From positions 2,604,001 through 2,668,000 of the forward strand of contig JBBPUQ010000002.1 in NCBI GenBank assembly GCA_038501195.1: DNA of 64,000 bases. Direction: 5' to 3'. This document shows positions 56,544 to 64,000 of the stretch, piece after piece (the stretch's first letter is position 1; every line of letters begins with the position of its first letter). The DNA comes from Nemania diffusa (taxonomy: Eukaryota > Ascomycota > Sordariomycetes > Xylariales > Xylariaceae). The notes beneath the pieces are model-generated. The model was not told the DNA's origin, did no database searches, and saw only the letters and a list, made by a program, of their open reading frames with translations. The translations under genes and the position numbers were made by a program.

Positions 56544-57102
56544 ATTACTCTGGTACTTCCAGCCAGAGCCGGCGAAGGATCATTCGGTCGTGGCCATGCG
56601 TTCGCCGGCATATGTTAGGTGCCGTACTGGGAGGCCGGTGAAATTTCGCATGCGAAGTACCTAGGCAGGTCGATGGATTACCGAGCTTGATACGGGGACA
56701 TTCGATCGCAAAAATGTCAATTGGCTCAACTAAACTAAGGTACGTAGAAAATCTCCACTTTAATCGCATCATGTTTACCTACCTACCTACATAAGGTACA
56801 TTAGGTATAAGAATTATCGTGGATAGACCTCAGCGCTATAAGCTTAGGTATACCGTATAAATTAGGTAATGAAACCATTTAGCTCTTCTACTAAGTATCC
56901 CAAGCACTGAATTATGCTGGATTCCTCTTCAATGTTCTTTAAAGAATATGATACATTTGGATGAGCTTGAGATATCTACTAAGGTACATCGTTTCTAATC
57001 GTCCATCTTTCGTCTATTGTACCCCAACGCCTTGTAAATGCTCACATTGTACACATAAAAGAACATGCCACAGACTTGCAGCTGGGCATTATTTTTTGGA
57101 CT
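56544..57102. other. Intergenic, no gene seen
   Basis: Promoter of the helical-repeat gene and 3' flank of the carrier gene. AGGTA motifs are present near 56655-56665 and 56775-56810. Confidence 0.45.
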
Positions 57103-58316
57103 CTATCGGGACATCTCTTGACGCTCAATTGGCCCCCAGGTTTCCAGTTGCCGCAAAATAGTCTGATATAAAAACAGCATACAGCCACTCTGAACACTGG
57201 TCCAGAGAAAGCGCGGCCCAACACCTCTAAACCATCCCCCAACACCTTCTGTTTTGTAAATAAGCCTCAACCCTCGGAAGATGGAGTCTTCGTCCAGTGG
57301 AATGGCCCCTGGGCGTGGTAAAGAGGTCGATGGTGATGATGTTGAAATAGGGCGTATCTGAGAATTAGAGGAGGCCGTGCATATTGCTTGTTTCGCTGAG
57401 GATTCCTTTATAGTCGACTTAGTATCTATCGTAGCGCGATCTTTTGTTTTGTGTGCGACTGGGATAGGATCGATCTGGGTCTGAAGGCGAGTCTTCACAA
57501 CGTCTAGAGGACACGTTAAGACGCCGGCCAATCCGCCGCCTGCAGCTCCTGTTAAGAGCTCAAGACGGACCCCAATATCCCTGCTGTCTTTCCACTCCCG
57601 TGCCCAGCTCTGGAACTGTTCGTAAAACATGAATTGAAAGGCGGAGAAGGGAAGGTCTCGGTAGAGTGTCGCCTTGTATCCGGAAAAGAGTTCTGAGAAC
57701 CCTTCTGCCCGCACGATTGTCCTTGCTGCATCAAATGTTCCTTTATAGTTGTAGCCGGATTTGAAGTAAGGGTTATTGAAACGTCCCTGAAGCTGAAGGC
57801 GGGTTTTTAATACCTCCGAGGGAACGTAAACAATCGACGCTGCAAAATCACCAATAAATCCTTCTAGAGTGTTAGCATCAAACTATCCGGCGGCCTGTAT
57901 GGTACCACAAACCAGCAATTAGATAAGAGACATGGGCTTGTACTCCATAGTCTAGCATATGTCGTTTGCTCCATTCATAGGTGCCGAAAAACAGAACCGT
58001 GCCCGGAAAGGAGCCCATCATGGCTGGTAGCCAACCCCCGTACAGTCCTCGTCGTATACCCTCCTGCCGCCATATCGTGTAATAAGATGACCCTAATGAT
58101 GTGTATTTCGGAGGGAAATGGGGGTCGCCTTGCTGTCGCGTTTTAACGGTGTCGAGTGAGTGCATGAACATGTCGCCAGTAGTCCCTCCAAGACCGCCGG
58201 CAAGCATGGACTATATGACACGAACAATTAGTCGAGGGTGCTAGTATCGCGGGGTTCGTATGACTAACATAAGTATACGGGGGGCGCCCTTCCTCGTCGC
58301 CATGGCCACCGGTCAT
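57103..58316 (-). CDS. MME1: Mitochondrial carrier, MME1/YMR166C type (magnesium exporter family)
   Basis: Inner-membrane carrier of the SLC25 family, closest in pattern to yeast Mme1, which exports Mg2+ from mitochondria. Exons 58316-58269, 58210-57913 and 57860-57103 are phase-consistent, 367 aa. There are three carrier repeats with signature loops SLDTVKTRQQ (repeat 1, Ser replacing the usual Pro), VPSEVLKTRLQ (repeat 2) and CPLDVVKTRLQ (repeat 3). Diagnostic stretches are GIRRGLYGGWLPAMMGSFPGT, FFGTYEWSKR, GRFNNPYFKSGYNYKGTF, FSGYKATLYRDLPFSAFQF and RGVGPRFLWTSVQSGCMLFLYQ. A polar Ser/Thr-rich insertion of about 50 residues lies between the third loop and the last helices, as in yeast. 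The short first exon (MTGGHGDEEGRPPYTY) was chosen because it meets the acceptor in phase and precedes the conserved LAGGLGGTTGD. Confidence 0.9.
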
Positions 58317-59738
58317 TTTCTTTATACAATGCGAATGCGGCGCTGATGAATTCAAATCCGATGTGGGAGACGTTTGCGCTGCAAGTCCATCATGGACAAC
58401 GGAGGTGAAGGTCGGGTGTCTCGATTATCAGGCGCGGCCACCTTACGCAAAAGACGGAATGGATAGCGAAAGTAATAGGTTTTACCGCGAGCAGCCGATG
58501 CACTCCGAATATTGACTTCGTCTGATGACGAGAGACCCTTGCACGGGGTCCTCGATGGAAGATATGGGATTTTTCCGCAATAAAAAATCCTAGCGCGACT
58601 GACGTACCTATCTAGCGCTGTCGGGGCCAGGAAATGTGGCACGTGCACTCTTATCAGCCTATCCACCTCCCTAAGAAACACACTTGCATAAACTTTGTTA
58701 TAGATACATATTACTAAGAACTATAAACGAGTACCTAAATGCTATCTACCGCGTAAATACTAGATAACTACCCATAGAAGGTATGGTTAAATTTTCCTTT
58801 CGGCTTCATTATCCTACGAAGCCAGTCCCCAAGCAAAAATGTTAATTTATCGGTTCTTAAAATACAAAGTGGGGGAGATTCTAGGAACGAGCCCTAAAGC
58901 ATCACAATGTCTCCACTTGGAGTCTTGGAGTCATGATAGGTACCTTAGGAGGTAGCCTTCCAGCTACCTACCTAATTTAAATTGACAGAGTACCTAATGT
59001 TTGAGATCAATTAGTTTTATGCCAATTAAGTGTTACTTATTATGTAAGTTTGACATTAAGTTTACGAGCTACCTAGATAATGTATGATGATCGCCATAGG
59101 AAACAGAGTAAAGGATACTAGGTACCTAGGTAGTTCCTAGAACAGTGAGATCACTCCCACGATATGTAGATAAGCCCTGGTCCGCACCCCACCGAGATGC
59201 GGCTCCCGCGACATCGGCCCTTGTTACTTCCGCGATGATAACGCGGGGCATCGTTAGGCGAACTTCACGGGCGACAAGGTCGACTCGCGCTTCTGCTATA
59301 TCTTGGGTCAGTTACCTGGCCGGGCGCAAACTCGCACACTCATCATGTTATATGTCTTTTATTTACTCTTTAAAATGCAACATATTAGGCATCTAGTTAC
59401 TCCCATAATCACCCAATCAATCGATTCACCCAATTGATGGCGGACAAAACTGCGAGTATGCTAAACGAAATTTGTCGTGCGCCACGAAAGTGACCTTCTC
59501 CTAGTTAACATTGCTACATGTCTGCCTATCTACACACCGAAGACATCAGTTTCGTGCCTCTTTAGCAGGCAATGTAAGCAATCACCATATCTTACTAATT
59601 ACCTAAGGTATGATAAGATGTATTTAAGCATATACTGCGTAGATCGATTCCTTGTAGCACGAATTTGATAAGGGTGGCGAGAAAAAGATTATTTTAAAGA
59701 GTATAGAATACGCATGTGTCGGTACATTGGTTGGAGAT
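58317..59738. other. Intergenic, no gene seen
   Basis: About 1.4 kb. The frame upstream of the carrier start (58352-58681) has no family features. AGGTA motifs occur near 58940-58970 and 59118-59135. Confidence 0.45.
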
Positions 59739-60366
59739 TCACCCTTGATTCCGGATCTTGTCTACGTATTCCCACCAACGGACACGGCCCGCTCTATGAA
59801 GCGGCCACAAGAGATGCGTAACTTTCCCTATGATCAAACCCGTCGCGATCGGTCCGTAGTTATTGCTGTCCAGACTATCGCGCTCGCCACCATCCCCTTC
59901 GACCCAGACATGCCCAGGCGGAATAAGCACCGTCGGGACAGGATACGGATTCCGCGTTTTGACAACATCGCCGGGGAGCCCAATAATCCTTTTAACAGTC
60001 ATGACTTCCGGCTTCAACGGGTTCCTATCCATGCGCGAGAAGCACCATCAGTACAAGTCGTCGTGCCTACGCAGCATCGAAGGCACGGGAGGGACCCTAC
60101 CAGAAAGTCACAATCATGCCGCGCTGCAGCGCATATTGCGCATCATACTTGAAGTTGATCACGACGTCTTCGCGCGTGGTTTGGTCCTTTTCCGAGTTGA
60201 GAAACGGGTACATGGACGCGCCGCGAATCCATGCTAGCTCTAGCACGAATGTGTTGAATGAGACGACGAAGGGTACCGAAGCCGCCAACATGAATATATA
60301 GTAGCTAAATCGGCCTATGCTGGCGCGCTGCTGCTTAATCCCAGTCCATATTGACCTAAGCGCCAT
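59739..60366 (-). CDS. IMP2: Mitochondrial inner membrane protease subunit 2 (IMP2/IMMP2L)
   Basis: Type I signal-peptidase-like Ser/Lys protease that removes intermembrane-space sorting signals. Exons 60366-60101 and 60024-59739 join in phase 2, 183 aa. An N-terminal membrane helix lies at about 22-44. Catalytic Ser51 is in RGASMYPFLN and Lys100 in VKRIIGLPGD. IPPGHVWVEGDG and SNNYGPIATGLI are the remaining conserved boxes. The ATG at 60366 was chosen because it gives the usual short basic N-terminus; the frame is open further upstream without homology. Length matches fungal Imp2. It works with Imp1 and Som1 in the inner membrane. Confidence 0.95.
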
Positions 60367-60989
60367 GATTAGGCGTGTTTTGCTTTTTTGTGAAGAGAGT
60401 CGGCAGGGCAATGACAAGCCTGAAAATAGATGACTGGTGGTACTATCTAGTACGCAGTACTCTGTAATGGGCTCGGCCAAAAAGAAGCTTTGACGCCCCC
60501 ACAACCCAGGTTAAGTGCTTGGGCTAGCTTCTATAACAATATGAGCCAAGTTATCAGTTTGAGCAACATTTTGTTTCAAGGGTGTCGCAATCGCTATTTT
60601 ATCTTTTCTGTTTTCTCTCCTTTTCTTCTTCTTCCTCTTTTTCTTTTTTTTTCCCCTTGTTTTAGGGAAATCTACAAACTAGCAGGATGGAGATTGTAAT
60701 TCACCGAAGATGAAACGACAATATCAGAGAAAACGCTTTATTTACTATCGAGATCCTCAACACACCGCTAGCGCAGTGCTACTGTAGAGTTCTCGGTACT
60801 AAATTGATGCGGGAATCAAACCATATGATTCAAATTTCGTCGAATCAAACCCTTCTCATGCCTGAGTGAGTGCCGTTTACATGCTAGTAACTTTTGACTT
60901 CCCTAATCATCAGCCTGAATATCATAGCCTAGGTTCCCCCTAGGCCTCTATATGATGTGCTCGAGAGACCGTTCCAAGCTTCGTTTAAT
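60367..60989. other. Intergenic, no gene seen
   Basis: Promoter of IMP2 and 3' flank of the eIF2-alpha gene. A long pyrimidine tract lies at about 60600-60665. Confidence 0.45.
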
Positions 60990-62080
60990 TTACACAGTCT
61001 CGGGGATGTTATCGTCGCTCTCGCTAACGCTCTCGTCTCCGCTAACTTCGGCGTTCTCGCGCTCGCGCTTCTCCATGAGAGCCTGCAGCTCGGCATCGTC
61101 CGAGTCTGTGACAGCCTTAGGCTCCATCTTGACGAGTAGTTGCCCTCCCGCGCTCGTGATACTGTTGCGAATTTCCACAATAGCCTCCTCCAGTCGAGCA
61201 ATACCGACGGTCTTGTCGAGACACATGCTCGTCAGGACGTAAAGAGGCGGAGATACGAGCCTTACTTTCACCTGGTTCTCTTCCGTATTACGCGCCTCGG
61301 CCGTCCGAAGAGCCGTCTTGACGGCGTCAATGCCCTCATACTCAAAGCAGGTGACTTCGATATCCGCTCGAACTTTTGTAGGCTGAGGAGTCAACCGTTT
61401 TCCGATATAAGACTTGAGTTCCTCCGCGACAGCCTCGCTGGGGAATGTAATCTCGTTCCATACATCAGGATTCCTATGTTAAATGTCAGTGACCTTCTCC
61501 ATATCTATTTTGTGATTAGAAACATACGTTATCGAGAACTTGAAGGCATCGATAGAATGCCCGTACTTCTTCATTAAGGGCCACGCTATGCTTTCATAGA
61601 GACTCTGGATGGGTGTCTGAGTTTTTTCGGCCACATGGCGCATGATAGAATGCACCATTTTACTCTTGTTATAGCGCTCCTCGCACTTTACAATATCTTC
61701 AGGACCGACTCGGCGCTTCGAAAGATCGATATATCCTAATTGAAGTCAGCATTGTCTAATATGCGAGGCTGGCTGTTGTTCTGTTCACCCTTCTCTTTAT
61801 CAACTCTCAGTACGACAACAACCTCGTTTCGGCCGACACGAATCAATTTCTGGATACTGCGAATACGACGTCGCGAAAGCTCGGATAGTAAAATCATGCC
61901 GTCGATGTTGTCGTATTCGAGGAGTTTGACGTATGCACCCATATCCGCGATCTAGGCAAGGTCAGTCGGATCCTAGTCAAACTCATACTGAGAATCACGT
62001 ACCTGCTTCACGTTAACCATAACGAAGCTATCGATCTCCGGGTAGGGTTCCTCGTAGAACCGGCAGTTTGTCAATGACAT
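60990..62080 (-). CDS. SUI2: Translation initiation factor eIF2 subunit alpha
   Basis: Regulatory subunit of the eIF2 ternary complex that brings initiator tRNA-Met to the 40S ribosome. Exons 62080-62003, 61951-61789, 61735-61528 and 61473-60990 are all phase-consistent, 310 aa. An S1-type OB fold (residues about 15-90) carries [18 protein letters not shown] with the regulated serine at 52 counting Met (Ser51 in the usual numbering), the target of Gcn2-type kinases. The helical domain ([27 protein letters not shown]) and the alpha-beta C-terminal domain ([31 protein letters not shown]) follow. The acidic tail ([10 protein letters not shown]) is typical. It is divergent from NTE1 across about 785 bp. 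Confidence 0.97.
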
Positions 62081-62865
62081 GTTGGGCGATTTCGAGGGTG
62101 AAAGAAGTGGGACAAGGTTAAGAAGACTAAGGTGAAGGTGGCCGTGGGTGGCCTCGGTCGTTTTAAATCCTAAGGTAGGTCGTGAGCAGTTGCGATACAA
62201 TATATTGTATTGGCTTGTTCTAAAAAGAGAATAAAATTCTCTCAAGAGGTACGAAAGCGACGGTGCTCCAAGATTGAGGCAACGCTACTGGGCTGTTGTA
62301 TCGAAGGTGGAGGAGTCACACAGTGAAATTTCCATTTCGAAATCTTTACGTGGGGTGACAACCCCGCCAAAATTTAACTCTACGCAGTAACTCAGTTTCA
62401 AAGCCACAGGCCCTTGAGCTAAACCTTACCAGATAGGTACAGGTACCGGTAACCGGTAGGGGCTGATCTGTGGCTGGTGAGATTACCTACAGCGGGTCTG
62501 TCACAAGCTCCTGGAAGAAATTTTGACCGAGGACTCCACCATAGGTCACACTGGCAGGTTTTGAAAACCAAGCTTGGAAAGCACATGTCTCGGAGCTTTC
62601 TCACCTTCTCTGCCATCCAGGGCGATTTCTCCCCCTTCATAGCTCTCATCCATCTGTCCCAAATGTCCGCCTCATCTCAGAGCTGCTGGAACCACGGCTC
62701 CGGACTCATCCAGTTTGGACCAAGTTGCACCAGTGTAATATTTTATGGTCAACTGTTTCATGGTTTCAGACTCGCGATCTCCAACGGCGCTGCAGGATGA
62801 AATACACAATACATCTTACCCGCTTCCCTAATTTCAAGCGGTAGTTCTCATTTTCACAACCCGAA
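62081..62865. promoter_or_regulatory. Divergent promoter between eIF2-alpha and NTE1
   Basis: Separates two divergent start codons, so both promoters lie here. I see no gene; the frames at 62419-62649 and 62477-62800 look incidental. Confidence 0.5.
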
Positions 62866-64000
62866 ATGGCTGCTTCCAACTTCGCCAGCGGCCCTTCAGG
62901 CTTGTCGAGCGCAGTTTCAAGCATCATGGCCAGCTCAACGGCAACAACTGAGGTTGTACTAGCTCGGACACAACAGGTAGCACAAGCCGAGGGCCCATCT
63001 TCTTGGCTTGGTCTGATGGCAAGGCTACTGCTCTTTATACTGCACATCCTTTCCACGATTCTGTACTGGAGTCTCAAGCTTACAACTATATCGGTGCCGA
63101 CTTTGCTGTTCACCTTCTTTTCGACAAGCTTGACAGTGACAATGAACGCTACCACCCTGTAGTTGGCCCGCACTCTTCTACGAGACCTCTAGTTACTAAC
63201 ACAAGCTTTAGGGCGCTAATACTATTTCTCATGTTTTCCGGTGTCACATGGGTTGTGCGGTACCGGTATTTGAACATGTATTCGCGTCTACCCCCGGAAC
63301 CGCAGCGCAAGGAGCCAGAATTAGATCTTTTCGCTGGTACTCACGATGAAGGCGTCAAACCTGGGCTGTCCAATTATTTGGACGAGTTTCTTAGTGCGAT
63401 CAAAATATTTGGCTACCTCGAACGCCCAGTCTTTCATGAGCTAACTAGGAGTATGCAAACTCGAAAGCTTATTGCAGGCGAGACGCTAAACCTAGAAGAA
63501 GAAAAGGGGTTTTGCTTTGTCGTCGATGGTCTGGTGGAGATCTTTGTGAAGTCCTCACAGGAGAGTCAATTGACAGCTTCGCTTATGGGTCTAGACTCCT
63601 CATTAGAGTCGTCATTTAGTGAAGAAGAAGATAACCCACTTCCTGGCCAGCAGCGGTATCAGCTGCTTACGGAAGTTCGGAATGGAAATCCCATGTCATC
63701 TCTGTTCTCTATCATGTCGCTATTCACAGAGGACGTACACCTGCAAATGCCGTCACAAGATCCATCAGAACGCATTTTGACGAACGAAGTCCCTAGCCCT
63801 CGAATGCCGCCCGTTACCAACGCCGTCAATCTTGGTGCTGCTCCATTTTCGAAGGAGCCGAGCTCTGATTACCCAGTAATGGGGTCCATGACGGGCACTA
63901 GGGAAACAGACACTATCAGACCGGTATCACAAGAAGGACGTATGTCTCTTCCGCGAATCCCCCCGATTTCATTGGATGACCCTCCCATATCACGACAACA
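62866..64000 (+). CDS. NTE1: Lysophospholipase NTE1 (neuropathy-target-esterase homologue), 5' part (runs off the right edge)
   Basis: ER-anchored patatin-type phospholipase that deacylates phosphatidylcholine. Exons are 62866-63158 and 63212->64000, joined in phase 2 (GTAGTT...CTTTAG). Two hydrophobic segments lie at about 46-95 (WLGLMARLLLFILHILSTILYW and the following LTTISVPTLLFTFFSTSLTV) and another at about 98-112 (ALILFLMFSGVTWVV). The first cyclic-nucleotide-binding-like domain begins at IKIFGYLERPVFHELTRSMQTRKLIAGETL and FCFVVDGLVEIFVKS, followed by the Ser/Pro-rich linker usual in fungal NTE1. The patatin domain with GxSxG is outside the window, so catalytic integrity cannot be judged. 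Confidence 0.93.

Overview
This window is nuclear DNA from a filamentous ascomycete, most likely a Sordariomycete-type Pezizomycotina. The genes carry short spliceosomal introns of about 40-90 nt with GT...AG ends and CTAAC-like branch sites. The proteins are typical of moulds: PSY2, ERG1, ALG5, NTE1, an MME1-type carrier, IMP2, eIF2-alpha, a Zn2Cys6 regulator and a secreted galactose oxidase. One sharply bounded, extremely AT-rich island looks like a transposon degraded by RIP (repeat-induced point mutation).

Layout. 0-8 kb: the 5' part of a divergent methionyl-tRNA synthetase gene (-), an intron-containing tRNA-Ser(UGA) (+), a GC-rich zinc-less MDR oxidoreductase (-) and the PP4 regulatory subunit PSY2 (-). 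8-15.4 kb: a long stretch with no gene I can support. 15.4-17 kb: a Ser/Pro-rich fungal protein of unknown function (+). 17-21.4 kb: again no supported gene. 21.4-27.5 kb: a secreted-enzyme block with an intact galactose oxidase (-), a decayed SDR fragment (-) and a secreted right-handed beta-helix protein (-).

28-39.2 kb is the most unusual region. A multi-exon gene (-) encodes four copies of an unfamiliar motif. It is divergent from an FHA-kinase gene (+) that was apparently once joined to a KilA-N/APSES-like domain. That gene is split by a 3,958-bp AT-rich element with perfect 22-bp terminal inverted repeats and an 8-bp target-site duplication (7 of 8 bases match), features of a hAT-type DNA transposon.

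39-48.6 kb: an accessory block with an SDR, a Zn2Cys6 transcription factor, a serine beta-lactamase-like pseudogene with three in-frame stops, and a foldback/MITE-like element with a nested hairpin and a 9-bp minisatellite. 49-64 kb: a conserved housekeeping block with ALG5, squalene epoxidase, a probable mitochondrial PPR-type protein, an MME1-like carrier, IMP2, eIF2-alpha and the 5' part of NTE1, which runs off the window.

Gene models were built by eye from splice signals, reading-frame phase and family conservation. Exon boundaries with matching phases on both sides are firm. The uncertain ones are marked.
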